Notes: generated by a model from the sequence alone, not told the origin. Numbered from the stretch's first letter, positions 17,176 to 25,535 are shown. The stretch: 64,000 nucleotides of DNA from Streptococcus mitis (GCF_009496155.1 NZ_WIJP01000007.1:62001-126000), one strand, 5' to 3'. Program-made: numbers and translations.

Positions 17176-18313
17176 TTAAGGTAGTAGCTCTTTGTCCATA
17201 CGCTCATTATCATCACTCTTTACAAATACAACATTCCGTTTACCTGTTAACTCTATCAGTTTTTCCTTACCAAGAATGATTGCAAGATTCTTAATAATCG
17301 AACGTTTAGCTGGTTCATCAACATAAGTGAAAATAAATCGATAAGGATACTCACCATTCTCTGCTAATGAAAAGCATTTTTGAAAAATTTCTTTATCCAA
17401 GGGATCAACCGAGTGCCCATAAATAATGATATTTTTAGAAGTAATATAACTCTCAAAATCATTATCAGGAAATTGAAGCGTTTGTCTGAAGAATTCTTCA
17501 AATTTATTTCCTGTCTCTTTAACGACCCTTTGGTAATACTTCTGATAAGGAATTAAATCACTGTTAACATCATTTTCTTTATCTTCAATTCCAAAGACCA
17601 TAGTATTGATGCGACTGAAAGTTCTATCTAAATCAATTCGCCCATTTATGAAATGAGTTTTCTCCTCAGAGGTTCCAAATAGATGACCTGATGTGTTTGT
17701 ATAATTAAAGTTTAGAACATAGGTATTGAATAAATTCGGAACTTCATCTAAAGCTGTTGGGTTTGCTTCAATCTTTTGAACATCAAAATCTATATAATCT
17801 AAATACGACAGATAAATTTCTAATAGCTCAATTAATAAATCAAGTTCCTCTATGAAGATATTTTGAAGTTTCTCTATTAACAGCTCTTTTTCGTTGTTGT
17901 TGAATTCTGTCTGTTTTATTTTTTCATTAATAGTTTGAATAATAAAATATTTTGCGACATAATTACTATAGTCTACTACAACATCATCAAAATCATAAGA
18001 ATCTAATCCAATATAAGTAAACAACTCATTACTATGTTTTTTAAGTACATCATTGCATCAACAAGTTTTGAAATCATGATTTCAAGATTAGACCAATTTT
18101 CTCCAAGTCTATCTTTATTCTCATTAATAAACTTCAAATATACATTTTCATCATATTGATCAATATATATTTTTTTGAATTTAGAAAGGCTCGTAAGTCA
18201 CTATCTGGTTCAGTGAATAACCTCTGTTCAAATTCAACAAAATCTGTATACTTTGTTTTTCGACCCATTGCAATATCAAAACCATTGCCAAGAATTAGAA
18301 TAGTATCTACCAT
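17176..18313 (-). pseudogene. abiH-type phage abortive infection gene broken by two A-tract frameshifts
   Basis: The pieces together match AbiH, an abortive-infection protein described in Lactococcus lactis. The first piece, from the ATG at 18313 with AGAGGAGA upstream, begins with the hallmark LILGNGFDIAMGRKTKYTDF. The last piece carries the later family motifs NFNYTNTSGHLFG, INGRIDLDR, VFGIEDKEN and IIIYGHSVDPLDKEIF. The middle piece (about 18170-18042) reads in a third frame (IYIDQYDENVYLKFINENK). Reading is restored by one extra A in a 7-A tract (18170-18176) and one in a 6-A tract (18037-18042). The whole would be about 380 residues. It is AT-rich. Whether this is decay, a sequencing artefact or slippage-based expression cannot be settled here. 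Confidence 0.85.
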
Positions 18314-18349
18314 GAAGTTTTCTCCTCTACATATTAGATAATTAATAAA

Positions 18350-18358
18350 ATTATACCA
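18350..18358 (-). promoter_or_regulatory. extended -10 promoter of abiH
   Basis: The minus strand reads TGGTATAAT about 40 bp upstream of the abiH ATG, a consensus extended -10. It lies just after the terminator of the 18407-18814 gene, so abiH seems to have its own promoter. Confidence 0.65.
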
Positions 18359-18366
18359 CGAAACCA

Positions 18367-18400
18367 CAAAAATCCCCCTTAGAAATCCGCTTCTAAGGGG
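18367..18400 (-). terminator. terminator after the 18407-18814 gene
   Basis: CCCCTTAGAA and TTCTAAGGGG pair perfectly around a 6-nt loop. On the minus strand they are followed by GATTTTTG. The hairpin starts 7 bp after the stop codon. Confidence 0.8.
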
Positions 18401-18406
18401 TTGTCT

Positions 18407-18814
18407 TTATCCTGCTGCTTGGGCTGGTTCTGCTGATTTGGTCTTTTTATCTTTCTTGCTACTAGTGATAAGACGGCGCTTGCTATCTCGGATTGTATTC
18501 AGGTCCTTAAGGAGTTTAGTCAGGTGTTCTTTTTCAGGATAGGCTTCTGCGCTGGCTACAGTATAGCGCATAAAGAGGTCGTAGATGCTGGTTAGTTCGG
18601 TGCGGACTTGTCTAGTCTTGCCGACTTCCTTGGTAAACTTATGCGCACGCACCTGACTTTCCACTTGATCATATTCCTCTTGAGCATTGACCACCACCGT
18701 CAGCAGTAGAATACTTTTAAATTTATGGAAACACGGTTGTTCTAAACCTAGAATACATGTAAACTTTAGAGAAGAGACCTGTTCTAAGTCTCGAAAGCCT
18801 ATCTTCCTATCCAT
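18407..18814 (-). CDS. hypothetical protein, probably a 3' gene fragment
   Basis: Residues of about 40-135 (VVNAQEEYDQVESQVRAHKF, TELTSIYDLFMRYTVASAEA, YPEKEHLTKLLKDLNTI) look like a genuine helical protein with a Lys/Ala-rich tail. The first 38 residues look like translated non-coding DNA, and no good ribosome-binding site precedes the ATG at 18814. I infer that this is the C-terminal remnant of a longer gene, possibly of a DUF6261-like family, though that name is a guess from memory. The terminator directly after it appears intact. Confidence 0.45.
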   Translation of the reverse strand: MDRKIGFRDLEQVSSLKFTCILGLEQPCFHKFKSILLLTVVVNAQEEYDQVESQVRAHKFTKEVGKTRQVRTELTSIYDLFMRYTVASAEAYPEKEHLTKLLKDLNTIRDSKRRLITSSKKDKKTKSAEPAQAAG

Positions 18815-18860
18815 TCCTCATCAAAAAGACTCATTCCCCCTTTCTCCTCCAAAATATGGT

Positions 18861-18878
18861 ATAGTATAGTTATACTAT
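18861..18878 (+). promoter_or_regulatory. palindrome in the dedA-like gene promoter
   Basis: ATAGTATA-GT-TATACTAT is a perfect 8-bp inverted repeat ending 15 bp before the ATG and overlapping any -10 hexamer (TATAGT or TATACT). It may be an operator or simply the symmetrical -10 region of divergent promoters. Confidence 0.45.
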
Positions 18879-18893
18879 CTATGAGGAGTTTAC

Positions 18894-19511
18894 ATGTCAC
18901 AGGATAAACAAATGAAAGCTGTTTCTCCCCTTCTGCAGCGAGTTATCAATATCTCATCGATTGTCGGTGGGGTTGGGAGTTTGATTTTCTGTATTTGGGC
19001 TTATCAGGCTGGGATTTTACAGTCTAAGGAAACCCTCTCTGCCTTTATCCAGCAGGCAGGCATCTGGGGGCCACCTCTCTTTATCTTTTTACAGATTTTA
19101 CAGACGGTCGTTCCTATTATTCCTGGGGCCTTGACCTCGGTAGCTGGGGTCTTTATCTACGGCCACATCATCGGGACTATCTACAACTATATCGGCATCG
19201 TGATTGGCTGCGCCATTATCTTTTATCTGGTGCGCCTCTATGGGGCTGCTTTTGTCCAGTCCGTCGTCAGCAAGCGCACCTATGACAAGTATATCGGCTG
19301 GTTGGATAAGGGCAATCGTTTTGACCGTTTCTTTATCTTTATGATGATTTGGCCCATTAGTCCAGCTGACTTCCTCTGTATGCTGGCTGCCCTGACCAAG
19401 ATGAGCTTCAAGCGCTATATGACCATCATCATTCTGACCAAACCCTTTACCCTCGTGGTTTATACCTACGGTCTGACCTATATTATTGACTTTTTCTGGC
19501 AAATGCTTTGA
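18894..19511 (+). CDS. TVP38/TMEM64 (DedA-superfamily) membrane protein
   Basis: The 205-residue integral membrane protein has an N-terminal helix (VGGVGSLIFCIWAYQAG) and then the family core: ILQTVVPIIPGALTSVAGVF, with the conserved P-x-x-P-x..A-G pattern. It continues with GIVIGCAIIFYLVRLYGAAF and FFIFMMIWPISPADFLCMLA. Members are linked to lipid scramblase or flippase functions, but the substrate here is not known. The ATG at 18894 has a GAGGAG site. It is transcribed alone on the plus strand and ends at a terminator 6 bp later. Confidence 0.88.
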   Translation: MSQDKQMKAVSPLLQRVINISSIVGGVGSLIFCIWAYQAGILQSKETLSAFIQQAGIWGPPLFIFLQILQTVVPIIPGALTSVAGVFIYGHIIGTIYNYIGIVIGCAIIFYLVRLYGAAFVQSVVSKRTYDKYIGWLDKGNRFDRFFIFMMIWPISPADFLCMLAALTKMSFKRYMTIIILTKPFTLVVYTYGLTYIIDFFWQML

Positions 19512-19516
19512 CACAT

Positions 19517-19549
19517 AAAAAATCCGTTTGGTTTCCCAAGCGGATTTTT
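19517..19549 (+). terminator. terminator of the DedA-like gene
   Basis: AAAAATCCGTTTGG pairs with CCAAGCGGATTTTT (one U-G wobble as plus-strand RNA), directly followed by T residues. A near-identical hairpin occurs at 19793-19828. Confidence 0.8.
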
Positions 19550-19792
19550 AGAGCATAGATTGATTATAGCTTGATACTAAATATACTTTGGTATGGAAAT
19601 CATTCCTATTTTTCGATAGTGAGGCGAGGACTTACCTAGCCTTTCCGCCGTGATAAAAACACCTGAAATCTAATGGTTTCAGGTGTTCGGAAACTTTGAG
19701 ACATTAGGCTCAAAGTTTAGGTATGGAATTTCGAAGAAAGTCGCTACCGTCCGTAATCACTTAAAGAAAGGCTCAAAAACATTGTTTTCAAC
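19550..19792. repeat. intergenic repeat-like segment with two adjacent perfect hairpins
   Basis: No gene is supported in this segment, which is flanked by two near-identical terminator hairpins. It holds two consecutive perfect inverted repeats: 19658-19668/19677-19687 (AACACCTGAAA arms) and 19691-19700/19709-19718 (AAACTTTGAG arms), with loops that both contain ATTAGG or TAATGG. GGTATGGAA occurs twice (near 19590 and 19720). The sequence reminds me of insertion-sequence-related intergenic debris seen in pneumococcal genomes, but I cannot name the element. Confidence 0.4.
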
Positions 19793-19828
19793 CACAAAAT
19801 CCGTTTGGTTCCCCAAGCGGATTTTGTG
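19793..19828 (-). terminator. terminator of scrK (second copy of the hairpin)
   Basis: A 16-bp stem (CACAAAATCCGTTTGG and its complement, one mismatch as minus-strand RNA) with a 4-nt loop lies 2 bp after the scrK stop. The U-tract is poor. It is nearly the same sequence as the hairpin at 19517-19549. Confidence 0.6.
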
Positions 19829-19830
19829 CT

Positions 19831-20718
19831 TTATTTTGAAACTTCTTTTGCAAGGACAAAGTTACCAAGTGTGGCAGAACCATTTCCTGCGACTGCTGGC
19901 GTCACGATGTAGTCACGCACATCTGGTACTGGTAGGTAACCATTGAGAAGAGCTGTAAATTTCTCACGGACACGGTCCAGCATGTGTTGTTGAGCCATGA
20001 CCCCTCCACCAAAGACAATCACGTCTGGGCGGAAAGTCACTGTCGCATTAACCGCAGCTTGAGCGATATAGTAGGCTTGAACATCCCAGACAGAGCTATT
20101 GAGTTCAATATTTTCCCCACGTACACCTGTACGAGCTTCCAAACTTGGACCAGCTGCATAGCCTTCCAAACATCCCTTATGGAAAGGACAAACACCGTTG
20201 AACTCTTTTTCAATATCCATTGGGTGTCTAGCAACATAATAATGACCCATCTCAGGGTGACCCACACCACCGATAAACTCACCACGTTGGATGACACCTG
20301 CACCAATACCTGTACCGATTGTGTAGTAAACCAAGTTTTCGATACGACCACCAGCATTGTTACGGGCAACCACTTCACCGTAGGCAGAACTATTTACGTC
20401 TGTCGTGAAGTACATTGGCACGTTTAGGGCGCGACGAAGGGCACCAAGCAAGTCTACATTTGCCCAGTTTGGTTTTGGAGTCGTTGTGATAAAGCCATAA
20501 GTTTTTGAGTTTTTATCAATATCAATCGGACCAAATGAACCAACTGCAAGACCAGCAAGGTTGTCGAATTTTGAGAAGAACTCGATGGTTTTATCGATTG
20601 TTTCGATTGGAGTTGTTGTTGGAAATTGTGTTTTTTCTACAACGTTAAAGTTTTCATCACCGACAGCACAGACAAACTTTGTACCGCCCGCTTCCAAGCT
20701 TCCATATAATTTTGTCAT
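19831..20718 (-). CDS. scrK: ROK-family fructokinase
   Basis: ScrK phosphorylates the fructose released from sucrose-6-phosphate. The 295-residue protein starts with GSLEAGGTKFVCAVG, the phosphate-binding loop, and has GLAVGSFGPID and the ROK signature with GTGIGAGVIQRGEFIGGVGH. The zinc-binding H-C-C cluster is visible in CPFHKGCLEGY. It lies downstream of scrA on the same strand with a terminator between them. It belongs to the sucrose cluster scrK-scrA / scrB-scrR. Confidence 0.93.
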   Translation of the reverse strand: MTKLYGSLEAGGTKFVCAVGDENFNVVEKTQFPTTTPIETIDKTIEFFSKFDNLAGLAVGSFGPIDIDKNSKTYGFITTTPKPNWANVDLLGALRRALNVPMYFTTDVNSSAYGEVVARNNAGGRIENLVYYTIGTGIGAGVIQRGEFIGGVGHPEMGHYYVARHPMDIEKEFNGVCPFHKGCLEGYAAGPSLEARTGVRGENIELNSSVWDVQAYYIAQAAVNATVTFRPDVIVFGGGVMAQQHMLDRVREKFTALLNGYLPVPDVRDYIVTPAVAGNGSATLGNFVLAKEVSK

Positions 20719-20815
20719 GATAAACCTCTTGTTTTTATTTTCTTTATTATAGCATATTTCGAAAGTCTAAATTTCTCTATTTTTTAGATTTTCCTCTGTA
20801 AATCTTACCATTCAA

Positions 20816-20846
20816 GCAAAAACGAACAAACATGTCATTTGTTCGT
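20816..20846 (-). terminator. terminator between scrA and scrK
   Basis: ACGAACAAA and TTTGTTCGT pair perfectly around 7 nt, and the minus strand continues TTTTTGC. It lies 22 bp after the scrA stop, so scrK is either expressed by read-through or from its own promoter. Confidence 0.8.
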
Positions 20847-20867
20847 CTTCACTTTAGAAAGGATTGA

Positions 20868-22754
20868 TTAGATTTTCACTTCGATCACAGCATCACCCTT
20901 AGCAACTGAACCTGTTGCGACTGGAGCTACTGAAGCGTAGTCAGCTGTATTTGTAACGATAACCATTGTTGTATCATCAAGTCCAGCTGCAGCGATTTTG
21001 TTTGAGTCAAATGTTCCAAGAACATCGCCTGCTTTCACCTTGTCACCTTGAGCAACTTTTTGTTCGAAACCTTCACCGTTCATTGTTACAGTGTCGATAC
21101 CAACGTGGATCAAGACTTCAGCACCAGCAGTTGTTTTCAAACCGAAGGCATGTCCTGTTGGAAAGGCAATTGAAACTTCAGCATCAGCTGGTGCATATAC
21201 CACACCTTGGCTAGGTTTCACAGCGATACCTTGTCCCATAGCTCCACTTGAGAAGACTGGGTCATTGACATCAGCAAGAGCTACAACGTCACCGACGATA
21301 GGAGTTACAAGTGTTTCATTTTGAAGAGCTGCTGGAATGTTGCCAGTTGTTTCTTCTTGGACCAAACGTTCTGTCTCTACTTCAGTAGCAACTTCTTTTT
21401 CATCCTCATAACCAAACATGTAAGTAAGGGCAAAACCAAGGGCAAATGATACAGCTACCATAAGAAGGTATTGGGCAAGTTGTCCGTTACCGATGTAAAG
21501 CATTGTACCAGGGATGATGGTGATACCATTACCAGTACCAGCAAGGCCAAGGATAGAAGCCAATCCACCACCGATTGCACCAGCAATCAATGAAAGGAAG
21601 AATGGTTTACGGAAGCGCAAGTTCACCCCGAAGATAGCAGGCTCTGTAATACCTAGGAAGGCAGATAGAGCAGCTGGGAAAGCAAGTGTTTTTAGTTTTG
21701 GATTTTTAGTCTTAACACCAACCGCAACAGTCGCAGCACCTTGAGCTGTCATAGCAGCTGTGATGATAGCGTTGAATGGGTTAGCATGGTCAGCAGCAAG
21801 CAATTGCACTTCAAGCAAGTTGAAGATGTGGTGCACACCTGACACGACGATCAATTGATGAACTCCACCAATCAAGAAACCACCAAGACCAAATGGCATG
21901 CTGAGGATCGCTTTTGTAGCGACGAGGATGTAGTTTTCAACAACGTGGAAGACTGGTCCAATGACAAAGAGTCCAAGGATAGACATGACCAAAAGTGTCA
22001 CGAATGGTGTTACCAAGAGGTCAATGACATCTGGAACAACCTTGCGGACAGCTTTTTCAAATTTAGCTCCGACAACCCCGATGATGAAGGCTGGAAGAAC
22101 TGAACCTTGCAAACCAACAACAGGGATAAAACCAAAGAAGTTCATAGCTGTTACTTCACCACCTGAAGCGACTGCCCAAGCGTTTGGAAGTGAGCCAGAA
22201 ACAAGCATCATACCAAGAACGATACCAACTGCAGGATTTCCACCGAATACACGGAAGGTTGACCACACAACCAAACCTGGCAAGATGATGAAGGCTGTAT
22301 CTGTCAAGATTTGTGTGTAAGTTGCAAAGTCACCTGGAAGTGGCATTTCAAGAGCGTTAAAAAGACCACGCACACCCATGAAGAGACCTGTCGCTACGAT
22401 AACTGGGATGATTGGAACAAAAACGTCACCGAAAGTACGGATAGCACGTTGGAACCAATTCCCTTGTTTAGCAGCTTCTGCTTTCATGTCATCTTTAGAT
22501 GATGTTGGCAAGCCAAGTGCAACAACTTCATCGTACATTTTGTTTACTGTACCAGTACCAAAGATAATTTGGTATTGACCTGAGTTAAAGAAAGCACCTT
22601 GAACTTTTTCCAAGTTCTCAATCACTTCTTTATTGATTTTTCCTTCATCTTTAACCATGACACGAAGACGAGTCGCACAGTGGGCAACACTGTTGACATT
22701 TTCACGTCCGCCCAAGGCATCGATGACTTTTTTTGCAATTTCCTGATTGTTCAT
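20868..22754 (-). CDS. scrA: sucrose-specific PTS enzyme IIBCA
   Basis: ScrA imports sucrose and phosphorylates it to sucrose-6-phosphate at the membrane. Starting at the ATG 22754 (AAGGAG ten bases upstream) it has 628 residues. Domain order is EIIB (1-about 85, phosphocysteine C26 in NSVAHCATRLR), a multi-span EIIC (about 105-455, with GGVHQLIVVSGVHH and GITEPAIFGVNLR), then EIIA (about 490-628, active-site His in AEVLIHVGIDTVTMNG). All three are complete. It is divergent from scrB; the shared region carries promoters, a cre site and a LacI-type operator. Confidence 0.95.
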   Translation of the reverse strand: MNNQEIAKKVIDALGGRENVNSVAHCATRLRVMVKDEGKINKEVIENLEKVQGAFFNSGQYQIIFGTGTVNKMYDEVVALGLPTSSKDDMKAEAAKQGNWFQRAIRTFGDVFVPIIPVIVATGLFMGVRGLFNALEMPLPGDFATYTQILTDTAFIILPGLVVWSTFRVFGGNPAVGIVLGMMLVSGSLPNAWAVASGGEVTAMNFFGFIPVVGLQGSVLPAFIIGVVGAKFEKAVRKVVPDVIDLLVTPFVTLLVMSILGLFVIGPVFHVVENYILVATKAILSMPFGLGGFLIGGVHQLIVVSGVHHIFNLLEVQLLAADHANPFNAIITAAMTAQGAATVAVGVKTKNPKLKTLAFPAALSAFLGITEPAIFGVNLRFRKPFFLSLIAGAIGGGLASILGLAGTGNGITIIPGTMLYIGNGQLAQYLLMVAVSFALGFALTYMFGYEDEKEVATEVETERLVQEETTGNIPAALQNETLVTPIVGDVVALADVNDPVFSSGAMGQGIAVKPSQGVVYAPADAEVSIAFPTGHAFGLKTTAGAEVLIHVGIDTVTMNGEGFEQKVAQGDKVKAGDVLGTFDSNKIAAAGLDDTTMVIVTNTADYASVAPVATGSVAKGDAVIEVKI

Positions 22755-22791
22755 TTGCAAAAATCTCCTTATATAAAATTTTGTTCTTTTC

Positions 22792-22805
22792 TGAAAGCGA
22801 TTTTA
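22792..22805 (-). promoter_or_regulatory. catabolite-responsive element (cre) in the scrA leader
   Basis: TGAAAGCGATTTTA matches the CcpA consensus TGWNANCGNTNWCA at 13 of 14 positions. It lies downstream of the scrA -10, a position where CcpA acts as a roadblock. Confidence 0.65.
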
Positions 22806-22822
22806 TTCGCCCTACGACTTTT

Positions 22823-22850
22823 ATTTTATCATGTTTTAGAAATATGTCAA
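22823..22850 (-). promoter_or_regulatory. scrA promoter
   Basis: Minus-strand -35 TTGACA (22850-22845, perfect), a 16-bp spacer and -10 TAAAAT (22828-22823) with the TG of an extended -10. Overlapping the -35 is an imperfect inverted repeat (CAA..CG..TTG within 22846-22860) that could be a second ScrR operator. Confidence 0.75.
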
Positions 22851-23072
22851 GCGTTTTGCAGAAAAAATATTCTATCTACTTAGTGGGTACTCTTTAGATT
22901 GATTGTTTTTGATTGTTTTATCAGATATTCCTTGAAAAAATAAGTTTGAAATCTTGGGTGAAAAGGATTTTGCTTCATTTTCTTTCAATTTTTTGTAGAT
23001 AGATGATTGATTTTCTGCTTTTAATTTGTGATAAACGTTTGACAGTTTTTTCTCTTTTTTAACATAAAAGAC

Positions 23073-23101
23073 TTGCTTTTTTAACCGAAAACGGTTACTA
23101 T
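23073..23101 (+). promoter_or_regulatory. scrB promoter with ScrR operator in the spacer
   Basis: -35 TTGCTT (23073-23078), 17-bp spacer, -10 TACTAT (23096-23101). The spacer holds AACCGAAAACGGTT (23083-23096), a perfect 5-bp-arm palindrome of LacI-family type. Binding of ScrR there would exclude RNA polymerase. The scrB ATG follows about 30 bp downstream. Confidence 0.7.
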
Positions 23102-23134
23102 TAAAAGTGATAAGATTTTTGGAGGAATGAATGA

Positions 23135-24589
23135 ATGGAATGGACAACTGAGCGTCGTTACAGACTTTATCAAGATTGGACGCAAGAAGAAATTCAACAT
23201 ATAAAAGAAAATATGGCACAATCTCCATGGCACACTCATTACCACATTGAGCCAAAAATAGGACTTCTCAACGATCCAAATGGCTTTTCTTACTTTGATG
23301 GGAAGTGGATTGTTTTTTATCAGAACTTTCCGTTTGGTGCAGCCCACGGTTTAAAATCTTGGGTGCAATTGGAAAGCGAGGACTTGGTTCACTTCACAGA
23401 AACTGGGGTCAAAGTTTTGCCTGATACTCCATTAGATAGTCACGGTGCCTACTCTGGTTCTGCCATGCAATTTGGCGATCAGCTATTCCTATTTTATACA
23501 GGAAATGTTCGCGATGAAAACTGGATCCGTCACCCATACCAAATCGGTGCTTTGATGGACAAAGAAGGCAAGATTACCAAGATTGACAAGATCTTGATTG
23601 ATCAGCCTACAGACTCTACCGACCACTTCCGCGATCCGCAAATTTTTAACTTCAAGGGGCAATATTATGCTATCGTCGGTGGACAGGACTTGGAGAAAAA
23701 AGGCTTCGTCCGTCTCTACAAGGCTGTGGACAACGACTACACAAACTGGCAAGCTGTTGGCGACCTTGACTTTGCTAACGACCGCACTGCCTATATGATG
23801 GAATGTCCAAATCTGGTCTTTGTAGGAGAGCAACCTGTCCTTCTCTACTGCCCACAAGGATTGGATAAAGATGTTCTAGACTACGATAATATCTATCCAA
23901 ATATGTATAAGATTGGAGCTTCCTTTGACCCTGAAAATGCCAAAATGGTTGATGTGTCTCAACTTCAAAATATGGATTATGGTTTCGAAGCCTATGCTAC
24001 CCAAGCCTTCAACGCTCCTGACGGACGTGCTCTAGCTGTTAGCTGGCTTGGATTACCTGATGTTTCATATCCATCTGACCGTTTTGACCACCAAGGAACC
24101 TTCTCTTTGGTCAAAGAACTCACTATCAAAGACGGCAAACTCTACCAATACCCAGTCGCAGCTATCAAGGACCTTCGTGCCTCTGAAGAAGCCTTCTCAA
24201 ACCGTGTTCAAACCAAGAACACATACGAACTTGAACTCAACTTGGAAGCCAATAGCAAAAGCGAGATTGTCCTACTTGCGGATAAAGAAGGTAAGGGACT
24301 TTCAATCAACTTTGACCTTGTAAATGGTCAAGTGACAGTAGATCGTAGCCAAGCTGGTGAACAGTATGCTCAAGAATTTGGAACAACTCGTTCTTGTCCT
24401 ATCGATAATCAGGCTACTACTGCTACGATTTTCATCGATAACTCTGTCTTTGAAATTTTCATCAATAAAGGAGAAAAAGTATTTTCTGGTCGTGTCTTCC
24501 CACATGCAGACCAAAATGGTATCCTGATTAAATCTGGAAACCCAACTGGAACTTACTATGAATTAGATTATGGTCGCAAAACTAACTGA
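23135..24589 (+). CDS. scrB: sucrose-6-phosphate hydrolase
   Basis: ScrB splits sucrose-6-phosphate into glucose-6-phosphate and fructose (GH32). The 484-residue protein shows the nucleophile motif LLNDPNGFSYFDGKW, the RDP motif (DHFRDPQIF) of the transition-state Asp, and the acid/base glutamate in MMECPNLV. A C-terminal beta-sandwich with FIDNSVFEIFINKGE follows. I chose the ATG at 23135: an ATG four bases earlier is out of frame, and GGAGG lies at 23121-23125. It overlaps scrR by 20 bp. Confidence 0.96.
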   Translation: MEWTTERRYRLYQDWTQEEIQHIKENMAQSPWHTHYHIEPKIGLLNDPNGFSYFDGKWIVFYQNFPFGAAHGLKSWVQLESEDLVHFTETGVKVLPDTPLDSHGAYSGSAMQFGDQLFLFYTGNVRDENWIRHPYQIGALMDKEGKITKIDKILIDQPTDSTDHFRDPQIFNFKGQYYAIVGGQDLEKKGFVRLYKAVDNDYTNWQAVGDLDFANDRTAYMMECPNLVFVGEQPVLLYCPQGLDKDVLDYDNIYPNMYKIGASFDPENAKMVDVSQLQNMDYGFEAYATQAFNAPDGRALAVSWLGLPDVSYPSDRFDHQGTFSLVKELTIKDGKLYQYPVAAIKDLRASEEAFSNRVQTKNTYELELNLEANSKSEIVLLADKEGKGLSINFDLVNGQVTVDRSQAGEQYAQEFGTTRSCPIDNQATTATIFIDNSVFEIFINKGEKVFSGRVFPHADQNGILIKSGNPTGTYYELDYGRKTN

Positions 24590-25535
24590 TGTCGCCAAAC
24601 TTGCAGGCGTCAGCCCTACTACCGTCTCTCGGGTTATCAATAAAAAAGGCTATCTCTCTGAGAAAACCATCCAAAAGGTAAATGAAGCCATGCGAGAATT
24701 GGGCTATAAACCCAACAACCTAGCTCGTAGCTTGCAAGGAAAATCAGCCAAATTAATCGGTTTGATTTTCCCCAATATTTCCAACGTTTTCTATGCAGAA
24801 TTGATTGACAAGCTAGAACACCAACTCTTCAAAAATGGTTACAAGACCATCATCTGCAACAGCGAGCACGATTCTGAGAAGGAGCGAGAATACATCGAAA
24901 TGTTGGAAGCCAATCAGGTGGACGGCATCATTTCTGGTAGTCACAACTTGGGAATCGAAGACTACAATCGCGTGACAGCGCCGATTATTTCCTTTGACCG
25001 AAACCTGTCTCCAGATATTCCCGTCGTCTCCTCTGACAACTATGCTGGTGGAGTTCTTGCTGCCCAAACCTTGGCTAAGACAGGCGCCCAGTCTATCATC
25101 ATGATTACAGGGAATGACAATTCCAATTCACCAACTGGACTGCGCCACGCTGGTTTTGCTTCTGTACTCCCCAAAGCTCCTATTATCAATGTTTCCAGTG
25201 ACTTTTCTCCCGTCAGAAAAGAAATGGAAATCAAAAATATCTTGACCCGTCAAAAACCAGATGCCATCTTTGCTTCAGATGATTTGACAGCTATTCTGGT
25301 CATTAAAATTGCTCAAGAACTGGGCATTTCTGTCCCTGAAGAACTCAAGGTCATCGGATATGATGGAACCTACTTTATCGAGAATTACTACCCTCAACTG
25401 GCTACTATTAAGCAACCTTTGGAAGAGATTGCCTGCCTCACTGTTGACCTCCTCTTGCAGAAGATCGAAGGCAAGGAAGTCACCACAACTGGTTACTTTT
25501 TACCAGTTACTCTATTACCTGGAAAAAGTATTTAA
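24570..25535 (+). CDS. scrR: LacI-family sucrose operon repressor
   Basis: The 321-residue protein has an N-terminal LacI headpiece (TDVAKLAGVSPTTVSRVIN), the hinge helix NNLARSLQGK, and a periplasmic-binding-protein-like effector domain (GLIFPNISNVFYAELIDKLE through PDAIFASDD). It probably represses scrA and scrB through the operator near 23083 and is released by a sugar phosphate or fructose. Its ATG lies within the 3' end of scrB, giving translational coupling, so repressor and hydrolase are made together. A perfect terminator follows. Confidence 0.94.
   Translation: MVAKLTDVAKLAGVSPTTVSRVINKKGYLSEKTIQKVNEAMRELGYKPNNLARSLQGKSAKLIGLIFPNISNVFYAELIDKLEHQLFKNGYKTIICNSEHDSEKEREYIEMLEANQVDGIISGSHNLGIEDYNRVTAPIISFDRNLSPDIPVVSSDNYAGGVLAAQTLAKTGAQSIIMITGNDNSNSPTGLRHAGFASVLPKAPIINVSSDFSPVRKEMEIKNILTRQKPDAIFASDDLTAILVIKIAQELGISVPEELKVIGYDGTYFIENYYPQLATIKQPLEEIACLTVDLLLQKIEGKEVTTTGYFLPVTLLPGKSI

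Larger units (their letters stand above)
22761..23134. other. scrA-scrB divergent regulatory region
   Basis: This 370-bp region holds the scrA promoter and cre site on the left and the scrB promoter with a ScrR operator on the right. The middle (about 22870-23040) is AT-rich and I see nothing further in it; the minus-strand ORF crossing it overlaps scrB and is not credible. Confidence 0.6.

Noticed and set aside
22846..22860. A second cre site at the scrA -35
   Set aside because: Aligned on its CG, the sequence matches the CcpA consensus poorly; it is noted only as a possible ScrR site.
22872..23255. 127-residue minus-strand ORF between scrA and scrB
   Set aside because: It overlaps the scrB start and the scrB promoter/operator, has a low-complexity composition and no ribosome-binding site.
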